Source: Firmicutes bacterium UBA5201
GTDB taxonomy: Bacteria > Bacillota > Clostridia > Peptostreptococcales > Acidaminobacteraceae
NCBI GenBank assembly: GCA_002412775.1
Contig: DHVT01000008.1
Coordinates: 1-64,000, forward strand
DNA: 64,000 nt
Reading direction: 5' to 3'
Positions within the stretch are counted from its first letter, which is position 1; each line of letters starts with the position of its first letter. Shown piece by piece: positions 24,967 through 33,781 of this stretch. A program made the position numbers and the translations under genes. The notes beneath the pieces are model-generated. The model was not told the DNA's origin. It did not search any database and was given only the letters and a program-made list of their open reading frames with translations.

Positions 24967-26181
24967 TTGAGAAGAAGCGGGAAAACGCCTTTATTCAGGG
25001 CGAGAAAATTAGAGAAATTATTGGATGTGGGTGAAATTTACATAAAGCTCGAGGGCGCCAATCCACAAGGTCATATATTGGACCGTGTATCGGAAATGAT
25101 CGTCATGGAAGCTGAAAGTCAGGGAGCAAAAGAAGTCCTCATCATGGGGTCACAAAATTTCACCAATATCTTGAAATTTTACGTCGAATTGGCGGAGATG
25201 AAACCCATTATTCCGATTTTCAAGAACGAGAAATGGAAAATTCCAAACATCGGGCAAGAGAATTATTTGGATTTCAGAGAAGAATATACAGTGTCGCCCT
25301 ATGAATTGCTCAGAAGAATTTCTGAAGAGTCAAATGCTTATTTGGCTTATGAGGGTATGACCACTGGAATTTACGCTGAAATCACAACCGATGAAATCAT
25401 GACTGAAATTCTTCAAAAGTTGCATAGCAAAGTGGACAATATTTATATCCAAGGTGGTTCGGGTTTCAATGTGGAAACGGCCAGATGGAGCATATACAAG
25501 CATTGGATCGAAGGAAAGATTCCATTTCCACCCGCTCTTTTCATTGCGCAATCCGTCAAAGGAAAACTACAGTATGAAGCCGATACGGAAATCAATGTGG
25601 ACGATGAATATTTGAAGGAAGCGACCAGATTGCTGCGCAACCAAGTGCATCTTAAACTTAGATCATCGGAATCACTTGCTTTTGGTGCGTTCTATCAAAG
25701 CGCCAAAAATGGTCTCGTCGAAAAGGGCGTCCACGTCATCGTTTTAAAAGATGCTAAAACCGAAGTGAAAATCGACAACTTGAATGATTTTGACGATGTG
25801 TCCAAAAAGCAACTTGTCGCATACACCAGAGAGTGGTTGGCACAATATGCGGACTCATTCGGTGAGACTGAGGATGCCATCGACAACGCCAACGACCGTG
25901 GGTTTATCCTGCTTGCTTCGAGAAACGGCGAGTATGAGGGGGTCTGTATCGTTGTCAACCTTGGATTTGATAGATTCATTCCGACATACCACCTGGCATA
26001 TATAGGCACAAGATCCACGAGCAAGGGCAGGGGACTTGGAACCGAACTTATGCAAAAGGCGATTGAGCTCACCGATGGAAATCTATCACTGCATGTGGAC
26101 CTGGACAATAAAGGCGCTAAAAAGTTATACGAAAAACTTGGATTTGTCCATACCTACAACAGGATGCTGTATAAAGGTTAA
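24967..26181 (+). CDS. Fusion: catalytically dead PLP-fold (threonine/cysteine synthase-like) + GNAT acetyltransferase
   Basis: A 404-residue two-domain protein. Residues 1 to about 255 follow fold type II PLP enzymes: KTPLFRARKLEKLL, YIKLEGANPQGHILDR, AYEGMTTGIYAEI and IYIQGGSGFNVET. The lysine that binds PLP in the usual NPTGSFKDR motif is Leu38 here (GHILDR), so this half cannot form the normal Schiff base. Residues from about 290 form a GNAT domain with acetyl-CoA loop GRGLGT at 354-359 and C-terminal LYEKLGFVHTYNRMLYKG. The start is TTG 24967 with AAAGGAG well placed. The PLP-like part probably binds an amino acid or the acyl acceptor; the acceptor is unknown. Confidence 0.7.
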   Translation: MRRSGKTPLFRARKLEKLLDVGEIYIKLEGANPQGHILDRVSEMIVMEAESQGAKEVLIMGSQNFTNILKFYVELAEMKPIIPIFKNEKWKIPNIGQENYLDFREEYTVSPYELLRRISEESNAYLAYEGMTTGIYAEITTDEIMTEILQKLHSKVDNIYIQGGSGFNVETARWSIYKHWIEGKIPFPPALFIAQSVKGKLQYEADTEINVDDEYLKEATRLLRNQVHLKLRSSESLAFGAFYQSAKNGLVEKGVHVIVLKDAKTEVKIDNLNDFDDVSKKQLVAYTREWLAQYADSFGETEDAIDNANDRGFILLASRNGEYEGVCIVVNLGFDRFIPTYHLAYIGTRSTSKGRGLGTELMQKAIELTDGNLSLHVDLDNKGAKKLYEKLGFVHTYNRMLYKG

Positions 26182-26189
26182 AGCAGATA

Positions 26190-26198
26190 TGATAAAAT
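26190..26198 (+). promoter_or_regulatory. Extended -10 promoter of the peptidase gene
   Basis: TGATAAAAT (TG at 26190-26191, TAAAAT at 26193-26198) lies 34 bases before the ATG at 26232. No -35 match is seen. Confidence 0.4.
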
Positions 26199-26231
26199 GA
26201 TATCAACTAATGCAAGTGGGAGGCAATCACT

Positions 26232-27470
26232 ATGAACTCTTTTTTTCAAAACAATCGCGATAAACTTGGTGCCCGCATGGAAGTAGGCGATTTGGCGGTC
26301 TTATTTTCTGGAAAGGCACCCAAAAGCACAGCGGATGCCCATTATTCGTTTATGCCAAACAAGAACTTTTTCTATTTCACAGGATGTAACAGAGAACATT
26401 TCATATGGACCCTATTAAAAACCGAAAAGGGTTTGGAAACCACATTGTTCATCGAAAAACCCGATTATGATATAGAAAAATGGATCGGTAGAAAAATGAC
26501 AAAAGAAGTGGCAAAAGAAATATCAGGTATTGAGGAAATACAATACATCGATGCTTTTCACAGTTCATTGAACAAATGGATCCAGTTGGGTAAAATCAAT
26601 GATTTGCATCTTGATCTTGAACGACTGGATTGGGATGAGAAATATAGTGTCACAGATGAGTTTGCCTCTGATTTCAAAAAGCGATATCCACACATCGGTA
26701 TAAAGACGTTGCATCAGATTGAAATTGATCTGAGAATGATCAAAGAGGATTACGAAATTCAACAGATCAAACATGCGGTCGAATTGACACAAGTAGGCCT
26801 GGATGCCATTCTGGCGGTGCTCAAACCAGGCATGTTCGAATATCAACTCGAGGCGACGTTTTCACATGCCATCAGAATGAACGGAGCGGACGGCAACTCA
26901 TTTCCAACCATTGCCGCATCGGGAAAAGACGCTGTCATTTTGCACTATGTCGAGAATGACAAAGTCTTGAATGACGGGGATTTGGTCTTGCTTGATCTCG
27001 GAGCGCAATATAAAGAATATGCGGCGGACATCACGAGAACATTTCCTATAAGCGGAAAATTCTCTGAGCGTCAAAAGACGATATACAACATCGTGCTCAA
27101 GGCTCAAGAAGCTGTAATAGAAGCAATCCAACCCGGAATACATTTTGAAGAATTAAACAATATATGTAAAAAGACTTTGACTGAAGAACTCATCAATATT
27201 GGATTGATCGCTGATGAAAGTGAGCTCACAAAGTATTACTATCATGGGGTCAGCCATCACCTCGGACTGGATGTGCACGATTTGGGTCTCAGGAATACGG
27301 AACTGAAACCTGGAATGGTGCTTACCGTTGAACCTGGTCTGTACATTGAGGAGGAAAACATCGGCATCAGAATTGAAGAAGATGTTTTGGTCACTGAAAG
27401 TGGAAATGAAGTCCTATCCTCGGGCATACCAAAAACAGTCGAGGCTATTGAAGCAATAATGAAAAGGTGA
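26232..27470 (+). CDS. Xaa-Pro aminopeptidase family metallopeptidase (M24)
   Basis: A 412-residue M24 peptidase with an N-terminal AMP_N domain (SFMPNKNFFYFTGCNREH) and a C-terminal pita-bread domain. The dinuclear metal ligands are present: LLDLGAQYKEYAADITRTF (two Asp), YHGVSHHLGLDVHD (His), TVEPGLYIEEENIGIRIEED (two Glu). It removes an N-terminal residue before proline, contributing to peptide catabolism. The start has an AGTGGGAGG site. It is followed 4 bases later by a DUF2156 gene, so the two form an operon. Confidence 0.9.
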   Translation: MNSFFQNNRDKLGARMEVGDLAVLFSGKAPKSTADAHYSFMPNKNFFYFTGCNREHFIWTLLKTEKGLETTLFIEKPDYDIEKWIGRKMTKEVAKEISGIEEIQYIDAFHSSLNKWIQLGKINDLHLDLERLDWDEKYSVTDEFASDFKKRYPHIGIKTLHQIEIDLRMIKEDYEIQQIKHAVELTQVGLDAILAVLKPGMFEYQLEATFSHAIRMNGADGNSFPTIAASGKDAVILHYVENDKVLNDGDLVLLDLGAQYKEYAADITRTFPISGKFSERQKTIYNIVLKAQEAVIEAIQPGIHFEELNNICKKTLTEELINIGLIADESELTKYYYHGVSHHLGLDVHDLGLRNTELKPGMVLTVEPGLYIEEENIGIRIEEDVLVTESGNEVLSSGIPKTVEAIEAIMKR

Positions 27471-27474
27471 ACAG

Positions 27475-28431
27475 ATGCATGAGAAAATGAGACTGTCAAA
27501 AGATCAGATGGAACAAGCCAAGCAATTGCTTAAAATGAACAAGGTCACACTATCAAGCCAATCTCTGCTCAGACCTTATTATGAGGCGTTTGACAGTGAA
27601 ATTTCCGACACATCGCTCACCAATGTGCTCCTATGGACAAACAAATACAACTTTTACTTTTTTATCATGGACTCTTATGCATTCATTGTGAATGTCGAGC
27701 CTGACCGCATGTATTTCAGCAGTCCCATTGGCGCTTATGATGACGGCGGTCAAGTGCGTGAAGTGGTAAGATCTTTGAAAACGACGTTGGAGTCTTGTGG
27801 AATCCCACTGGTGATCAAAAAGTCGAGTGAAGCCTTCGTCAAGCTTTTGGAGCAAACAAGTGATTTTGAGATCGAAGTGATCTCAAGCAGGGACGAATCT
27901 GATTATATTTACGATTATGAGCCGATGAGAACACTTGCGGGCAACAAATACCACAAGAAAAAAAATCAAGTGAACAAGTTTATTAAAACTGTTGAAAACT
28001 ACCATTTCAGACCTTATGAATCCAACGATTTCGAGATGGTCAAGCAATTGATGGAAAAATGGTGTCTGGAACGGGATTGCGATAACGACAGCAACTTGCA
28101 GTACGAATTTGACGGTGTGATGCAATATTTGGAAAGATCTTCGGTGGACCATCTTCTGATGGGACTTTTGTTTATCGATGAAGCGCTTCAAGGGTTCGTA
28201 CTTGGCGAAATCGTGTCCGGAAATATGTTGCTGATTCATGTCGAGAAGGCAAATGCTGATTTTCCTGGTATTTATCAAATGCTTGGTTACGAATTTTACA
28301 ATATGGCCTTTAACGATGCGCTTTTATGGATCAACAGAGAGCAAGACCTTGGAATTGAAGGACTCAGAAAATCCAAAATGTCCTATCATCCAGTCAGGTT
28401 TGTCGAAAAATTTGAAGTAATTTTCAAATAG
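27475..28431 (+). CDS. DUF2156 / LPG-synthase-C-like acyltransferase-fold protein
   Basis: A 318-residue protein with two GNAT-like halves as in the C-terminal domain of phosphatidylglycerol lysyltransferase (MprF) and in stand-alone DUF2156 proteins. Visible motifs are DTSLTNVLLWTNKYNFYFFI, GNKYHKKKNQVNKFIK and the C-terminal LLWINREQDLGIEGLRKSKM. No membrane helices are present, so it is cytosolic. It may transfer an aminoacyl or acyl group; no substrate can be assigned. ATG 27475 follows AAGGTGA, and the gene is coupled to the M24 peptidase upstream. Confidence 0.75.
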   Translation: MHEKMRLSKDQMEQAKQLLKMNKVTLSSQSLLRPYYEAFDSEISDTSLTNVLLWTNKYNFYFFIMDSYAFIVNVEPDRMYFSSPIGAYDDGGQVREVVRSLKTTLESCGIPLVIKKSSEAFVKLLEQTSDFEIEVISSRDESDYIYDYEPMRTLAGNKYHKKKNQVNKFIKTVENYHFRPYESNDFEMVKQLMEKWCLERDCDNDSNLQYEFDGVMQYLERSSVDHLLMGLLFIDEALQGFVLGEIVSGNMLLIHVEKANADFPGIYQMLGYEFYNMAFNDALLWINREQDLGIEGLRKSKMSYHPVRFVEKFEVIFK

Positions 28432-28434
28432 GGC

Positions 28435-28463
28435 TTGACAGACGTCCAAATGACGTCTATAAT
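28435..28463 (+). promoter_or_regulatory. Consensus promoter of the T-box/aspS-gatC operon
   Basis: Perfect TTGACA (28435-28440) and TATAAT (28458-28463) boxes with a 17-base spacer. The spacer holds an inverted repeat AGACGTC (28440-28446)/GACGTCT (28452-28458) with a 5-base centre, a possible repressor site. Confidence 0.85.
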
Positions 28464-28469
28464 CGAGAA

Positions 28470-28748
28470 CAATAACAAAAGACGATGAAGAGAAGAGTAA
28501 TCTGGTACAAAGTTATAGCGAGCCAATGACGGTGGAAGATTGGTACAGAGTTAAAGATGAAAAACATCTCCGAGTTGCTAACCGAAGCGAAAGTGAGTAG
28601 GATTAGACGTGTCTGGCACGTTACAGCCAGTAGATATCGACAATTTCATTGTCCGTATCGATTCAAAGTGGATCTTAGGATCAAACTGGGTGGTACCGCG
28701 GAACATAAGCTTTCGTCCCTATTATATATAGGGATGAGAGCTTTTTTT
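28470..28748 (+). promoter_or_regulatory. T-box riboswitch, asparagine-type specifier
   Basis: A tRNA-sensing T-box leader. The invariant TGGTACCGCG is at 28691-28700 and can pair with the acceptor end of uncharged tRNA. The terminator stem (28707-28745, ending in seven T) competes with the antiterminator. Stem I features are visible: AGAGAAGAGTA on the 5' side, an AGCGAGCC/GGTGGAAG distal part, and a returning strand GATGAAAAACATCTCCGAG. Aligning ATCTCCGAG with the usual ACCTCCGAG puts the specifier at AAC (Asn), preceded by GAA. Uncharged tRNA-Asn would therefore turn on the downstream aspS-gatC/gatA/gatB operon. Confidence 0.85.
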
Positions 28749-28774
28749 ATTGCCATAAAAGGGGAGGCGTTAGG

Positions 28775-30865
28775 ATGAAACGAACACATTATTGTGGTCT
28801 GTTGACCAAAGAAGAATTACAAAAGGAAGTCGTCATCATGGGTTGGGTTCAAAGAAGAAGAGATTTGGGAGGCGTCATTTTCATTGACCTTCGTGATCGT
28901 GAGGGCATCTGTCAAGTGGTGATCGACGCATCGAAATTGAGCGCAAATGACTTCATACTCGCTGAGAAACTTAGAAATGAATATGTCATCGCCGTCAAAG
29001 GGATTGTCGAAAAGAGAAGTCTTGATACAATCAACCTCAGCATTCCTACTGGAGATATCGATGTGAGAGCAAGTTCACTCGTGATATACTCAGAATCCAA
29101 AAATACACCATTCGGAATTGAAGAATCCATGAATGTCAGAGAAGATCTCAGACTCAAATATAGATATTTGGACATGCGTAACCCCAAAGTCCTAGAAAAC
29201 CTCAAGATGAGACAAAAGGTCACCCAAGCCATCAGGACCAGTCTTTTACATAAAGGCTTCCTGGAAATGGAAACGCCCATACTCACCAAAAGCACTCCGG
29301 AAGGCGCAAGGGATTTTCTGGTTCCAAGTCGAATCAAAAAGGAAAAATTCTATGCATTGCCCCAATCTCCGCAAATATACAAACAACTTTTGATGGTGGG
29401 CGGGATTGACAAATACTTTCAAGTCGCAAAATGTTTCCGGGATGAGGACCTCCGAGCGGACCGTCAACCTGAATTCACACAGGTCGATATGGAACTCTCT
29501 TTTGTTGACGAAGAGGATGTCATCAGCCTTCTTGAGCAACTCTTCAAAGATTTGCTCAAAGAATCACACCAAATTATAATCGATCAGCCTTTCAAGAGAT
29601 TGACCTATAAAGAAGCCATGAGTCTATATGGAACCGACAAGCCTGACCTTAGATTTGAGATGCCAATTGTCGATCTGACAAAAATCGTGGCACAAAGCGA
29701 GTTCGGTATCTTCACAAAAGCCATAGCAAATGGCGCGGTAGTAAAAGCGCTCACGGTAAAGGGTGGAGATGAGATCACCCGTTCACAGATCGACTATCTG
29801 ACCAAGAGAGCTTTTGAACACGGTGGAAGCGGTATGGCTTGGATCGCCATTGGAAATGACGGGCAACTCAAATCAGTTTTGACCAAATATTTCACTGATG
29901 AACAAATGGCGGAGCTGATCAAGACTGCAGATGCGCAAAATGGAGATCTCATAGTATTTTGTGCTGAACCGGTGGATAAAGCACAATCCGTGCTTGGCAA
30001 CCTGAGGCTTGATGTCGGTGATATGCTCGATCTGAGACCCAAAGACAAATTTTCCTTTACGATAGTCACTGAATTCCCGTTGTTTGAATACGATACCGTT
30101 GCCAAACGATTGGTCGCCATGCATCATCCGTTCACAATGCCGGTGGAGGAAGATATCGACAAGTTCACTGACGCTCCTCTAGAGATGAGGGCAAAGGCAT
30201 ATGACATAGTACTCAACGGTGTGGAACTTGGAAGTGGCAGCATAAGAATCCATAGTCCTAAAATTCAGCAACAAATGTTTGAAGCCCTGGGAATGACACA
30301 GGACACCATCGATGCTAGATTTGGATTTTTGATGGACGCCTTCGAATACGGCGTCCCCCCACATGGAGGATTCGCTTTTGGCCTCGATCGACTTTTGATG
30401 TTGCTCTCAGGATCAGCCAGTATTCGAGAGGTCATTCCATTTCCGAAAATGCGCGACGGTTCCTGCGCGATGACAGACTCGCCATCAGCGGTCGACCCTG
30501 AGCAACTCGAAGAGCTTTCCATTAGATTGATGACTCAAACTCAGGAATCTCCGAAGGTTGAAAAAGAGTCTTTGGAACGTATTGATTATGTGGCGAACCT
30601 GGCACGTATTGAACTTACAGAAAAAGAACGCAAATCCTTTTCAAAGGATTTGGCGGACATCATAGCATTTGCCGACCAATTGAACAGTTTGGACCTCAGT
30701 GGCTATGAACCGCTGACACATGTGGTGACTGGGTCCCACTCCAGAAGAAAAGACAAGTGGGTCAAATCTACAGATGTCGAGTCACTGCTGAAGAACGCAC
30801 CCTCTAAAACAGAAAATTATATTCATGTGCCAAGAACAGTGGAAAAGGAAGGTGAAGAGTCATGA
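28775..30865 (+). CDS. aspS: Aspartyl-tRNA synthetase fused to GatC (AspS-GatC)
   Basis: A 696-residue protein. Residues 1 to about 590 are a bacterial class II AspRS: N-terminal OB fold (GWVQRRRDLGGVIFIDLRDREG), motif 2 (FRDEDLRADRQPEFTQVDME), GAD insert and motif 3 (FGLDRLLMLLSG). The last 103 residues (about 594-696) are a complete GatC: YVANLARIELTEKERK, FADQLNSLDLSGYEPLTHV and the ending NAPSKTENYIHVPRTVE. GatC is the small subunit of the Asp/Glu-tRNA amidotransferase. The frame is open throughout, and gatA starts at the overlapping ATGA. The enzyme is probably a non-discriminating AspRS charging tRNA-Asn for transamidation. Confidence 0.92.
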   Translation: MKRTHYCGLLTKEELQKEVVIMGWVQRRRDLGGVIFIDLRDREGICQVVIDASKLSANDFILAEKLRNEYVIAVKGIVEKRSLDTINLSIPTGDIDVRASSLVIYSESKNTPFGIEESMNVREDLRLKYRYLDMRNPKVLENLKMRQKVTQAIRTSLLHKGFLEMETPILTKSTPEGARDFLVPSRIKKEKFYALPQSPQIYKQLLMVGGIDKYFQVAKCFRDEDLRADRQPEFTQVDMELSFVDEEDVISLLEQLFKDLLKESHQIIIDQPFKRLTYKEAMSLYGTDKPDLRFEMPIVDLTKIVAQSEFGIFTKAIANGAVVKALTVKGGDEITRSQIDYLTKRAFEHGGSGMAWIAIGNDGQLKSVLTKYFTDEQMAELIKTADAQNGDLIVFCAEPVDKAQSVLGNLRLDVGDMLDLRPKDKFSFTIVTEFPLFEYDTVAKRLVAMHHPFTMPVEEDIDKFTDAPLEMRAKAYDIVLNGVELGSGSIRIHSPKIQQQMFEALGMTQDTIDARFGFLMDAFEYGVPPHGGFAFGLDRLLMLLSGSASIREVIPFPKMRDGSCAMTDSPSAVDPEQLEELSIRLMTQTQESPKVEKESLERIDYVANLARIELTEKERKSFSKDLADIIAFADQLNSLDLSGYEPLTHVVTGSHSRRKDKWVKSTDVESLLKNAPSKTENYIHVPRTVEKEGEES

Positions 30866-32319
30866 AAGCATTGATTTATGAATCCATAAGTGAATTATCA
30901 AGAAAACTCGGTGCCAGTGAGATTTCCAGTGAGGAATTGACTCGAGCCTTTGTTGACCAAATAGAGAAGATGGATGACAGCATCGGCGCCTATTTGCATT
31001 TTGACCCGGTATCTGCAATAGAAAGGGCGATTGCAATTGATTTGAAAAGACAGAAAAAGCAAATCTTGTCACCGATTTCGGGAATCCCCATGGCGATCAA
31101 GGATAACATTTGCACCACAGATATGCCGACGACATGCGCTTCAAAAATGCTTGAAGGTTATAGGTCACCATTTGACGCACACGTCGTAACAAAGTTGAGA
31201 GAAAACGATGCCGTCATTTTGGGAAAACTGAATATGGATGAATTCGCCATGGGCGCCTCTACCGAGACTTCCTACTTCAAAAAGACCAGAAACCCGGTGG
31301 ATCTGGGCAGAGTTCCAGGTGGAAGTTCGGGAGGTTCGGCGGCTGCTGTAGCAGCTTTTGAGGCGGTTTACACACTCGGATCGGATACAGGTGGATCCAT
31401 AAGACAACCTGCTGCCTTCTGTGGTGTTTCCGGATTGAAACCCACATATGGCACGATTTCAAGGCGTGGTTTGATCGCATTTGCATCATCGCTGGATCAA
31501 ATAGGACCTATTGCAAAAAATGTCGAAGATCTCGCCACTATCTATAACGCTTTGGCTGGTCATGATCCGATGGACAGCACCAGTTCTGAACGGATGGTCG
31601 AGAGTAAAGATGCCCTCATCGGTGAAAACATCGAAAAGCTGAGAGTTGCATTGCCGATGAACTATTTGAGGGAAGGTATTCAAAAAGAGGTGAGAGAGGC
31701 CATTTTAGAGGCTGCAAAAATCTTTGAATCCATGGGAATCACAGTTGAACCTGTGGAAATTGAAAACATGGAATATGCTCTGCCGGCCTATTATCTCCTC
31801 TCATCAGCGGAAGCCTCATCCAATCTGGCAAAATTTGATGGTGTCCAGTATGGCTATCGTCATAGCGATTTTGACAGTATAGGAAGTCTATATAAGAAAT
31901 CACGGGGATTCGGATTCGGAACCGAAGTCAAACGACGTATTCTACTCGGCACCTATGCTCTGAGCTCAGGTTATTATGACGCGTATTATCTGAACGCGCT
32001 AAGAGCAAGACAAATGGTCAAGGAGACATTTGACAATTTGTTCGAAAGCTTTGATGTGATTTTGACTCCTGTTGCCCCGACTACAGCATACAAGTTTGGT
32101 GAGCACTCCAAAAATCCAGTAGAGATGTACCTTGGAGACATCTATACTGTGCCGGTCAACATTGCAGGTTTACCCGCACTCAGCACTAACTGCGGATTCG
32201 ATGATGACGAGATGCCCATAGGGATGCAACTCATCGGCAAGGCGTTTTCAGAGAAAGTGATCCTGTCGCTTGGTTTGGCATTCGAAAAGGAATTTGCCAA
32301 AATGGAGGTCGTGTTATGA
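30862..32319 (+). CDS. gatA: Asp-tRNA(Asn)/Glu-tRNA(Gln) amidotransferase subunit A
   Basis: Amidase-signature enzyme of 485 residues that frees ammonia from glutamine for the GatB kinase/amidotransferase site. The catalytic Lys is in PMAIKDNICT; the serines are in PGGSSGGSAAAVA and GSDTGGSIRQPAAFCG. The length and the whole signature are normal. ATG 30862 overlaps the stop of the AspS-GatC gene, which should enforce equal production and complex assembly. Confidence 0.96.
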   Translation: MKALIYESISELSRKLGASEISSEELTRAFVDQIEKMDDSIGAYLHFDPVSAIERAIAIDLKRQKKQILSPISGIPMAIKDNICTTDMPTTCASKMLEGYRSPFDAHVVTKLRENDAVILGKLNMDEFAMGASTETSYFKKTRNPVDLGRVPGGSSGGSAAAVAAFEAVYTLGSDTGGSIRQPAAFCGVSGLKPTYGTISRRGLIAFASSLDQIGPIAKNVEDLATIYNALAGHDPMDSTSSERMVESKDALIGENIEKLRVALPMNYLREGIQKEVREAILEAAKIFESMGITVEPVEIENMEYALPAYYLLSSAEASSNLAKFDGVQYGYRHSDFDSIGSLYKKSRGFGFGTEVKRRILLGTYALSSGYYDAYYLNALRARQMVKETFDNLFESFDVILTPVAPTTAYKFGEHSKNPVEMYLGDIYTVPVNIAGLPALSTNCGFDDDEMPIGMQLIGKAFSEKVILSLGLAFEKEFAKMEVVL

Positions 32320-33743
32320 AGAAAATCAGCATATATGATGAATATGAGTCTGTGATCGGCGTTGAAGTCCATGTGGAACTGAGTACGGCTTCCAAAATAT
32401 TCTGTGGCTGCAGTACCGCATTTGGTGGTGATCCCAACACGGATTGTTGCCCGGTGTGCATGGGACTTCCGGGGACTTTGCCGGTCCTGAATGACAGTGT
32501 AGTGGAATATGCCATAAAAGCTGGACTGGCCACAAACTGTGAAATCAACCTTTATAGCCAGATGGACAGGAAAAACTATTTTTATCCCGATTTGCCCAAA
32601 GCTTTTCAAATTTCACAAAACAGTGATCCGATTGCGGTCAATGGCCATTTGGACGTATTAAGTGCCGAAGGTTTGAAACGGATCGGAATCACGAGAATTC
32701 ATATGGAAGAAGATGCAGGAAAGTTGATTCACGACGACACAAAAGGCACCTTGATCGACTATAACAGATGCGGAGTGCCTCTGATTGAGATTGTATCGGA
32801 ACCTGATATGAGGTCGGCGGATGAAGTGAAATCCTTTCTTCAAAAATTGCGGGCGATTGTCATTTACCTTGGAATCACGACCGGAAAGATGAACGAAGGT
32901 GCCTTTAGGTGCGACGTCAACCTTTCGGTCAGAAAAAAAGGCGTTCAGACACTTGGAACCAGGACAGAGATGAAAAATCTGAACTCATTCGCCTTTGTCA
33001 CAAAAGCAATTGAAGTGGAGATGAAGAGGCAAATCGATGTACTGGAAAAAGGTGGAACGATCACTCAAGAAACAAGAAGGTGGGACCCTGCCAAGAAAGC
33101 CTCATTTGCCATGAGGTCCAAGGAAGATGCACATGATTACAGATATTTTCCTGATCCTGACTTGATGCCTGTGATTATTGATCAAGAGGAAGTTGACCGT
33201 ATCAAAGAGGATATGCCAATGCTTCCCGATGAGTACTTGAACATTTTGACAGAAAAATTCGGTCTGAAATATTCATTGGCCGAACAAATCATCTCAAACA
33301 AAAGTGTTGCGGATTTCACTTTGGAGACCATTGGTAAGGTGTCGAATGCCGAAACTTTCGGTAATCTGATCGTAAATAGCACCATCGACGACTCAAACCT
33401 TGAGATCAATGCGGATCAAATGATAGAATTGATCCATCTTCTCGATTCCGGAAAAATCAACTCAGGGATTGCAAAAAAAGTCTTTGAATTCATGATGAAA
33501 TCTGGTGAAATGCCGACTCAAATCTTAGAATCGCAAGATTTATGGCCAATTACATCAGTGGACGCCCTCACAAAAATGGCAATTCAGTTACTGGACTCGA
33601 ACCCCAAAATTGTGGAGGACTACAAAGCGGGTAAAACCAAAGCCAAAAGTGCCTATCTTGGTTTGATGATGAAAGAGACAAGCGGCAAAGCAGACCCCAA
33701 TATTTCTGAAGAAATCTTTGATGAATTGCTGAGGAAAATGTGA
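32316..33743 (+). CDS. gatB: Asp-tRNA(Asn)/Glu-tRNA(Gln) amidotransferase subunit B
   Basis: GatB of 475 residues. It phosphorylates and amidates Asp- or Glu-tRNA using ammonia channelled from GatA. Hallmarks are VIGVEVHVELSTASKIFCGC, CPVCMGLPGTLPVLN, DRKNYFYPDLPKAFQISQ, HMEEDAGKL, DYNRCGVPLIEIVSEPDM and a C-terminal YqeY-like tail (NPKIVEDYKAGKTKA). It starts at ATGA overlapping gatA and ends the T-box operon; pepA follows after 38 bases. Confidence 0.96.
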   Translation: MKKISIYDEYESVIGVEVHVELSTASKIFCGCSTAFGGDPNTDCCPVCMGLPGTLPVLNDSVVEYAIKAGLATNCEINLYSQMDRKNYFYPDLPKAFQISQNSDPIAVNGHLDVLSAEGLKRIGITRIHMEEDAGKLIHDDTKGTLIDYNRCGVPLIEIVSEPDMRSADEVKSFLQKLRAIVIYLGITTGKMNEGAFRCDVNLSVRKKGVQTLGTRTEMKNLNSFAFVTKAIEVEMKRQIDVLEKGGTITQETRRWDPAKKASFAMRSKEDAHDYRYFPDPDLMPVIIDQEEVDRIKEDMPMLPDEYLNILTEKFGLKYSLAEQIISNKSVADFTLETIGKVSNAETFGNLIVNSTIDDSNLEINADQMIELIHLLDSGKINSGIAKKVFEFMMKSGEMPTQILESQDLWPITSVDALTKMAIQLLDSNPKIVEDYKAGKTKAKSAYLGLMMKETSGKADPNISEEIFDELLRKM

Positions 33744-33781
33744 TATCATTAAGGGACTCGAAATAGTTTGGAGGTAACGAA

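Noticed and set aside
28557..28778. Frame inside the T-box leader
   Set aside because: It runs across the antiterminator and terminator stems, which are RNA structure, and has no ribosome site.
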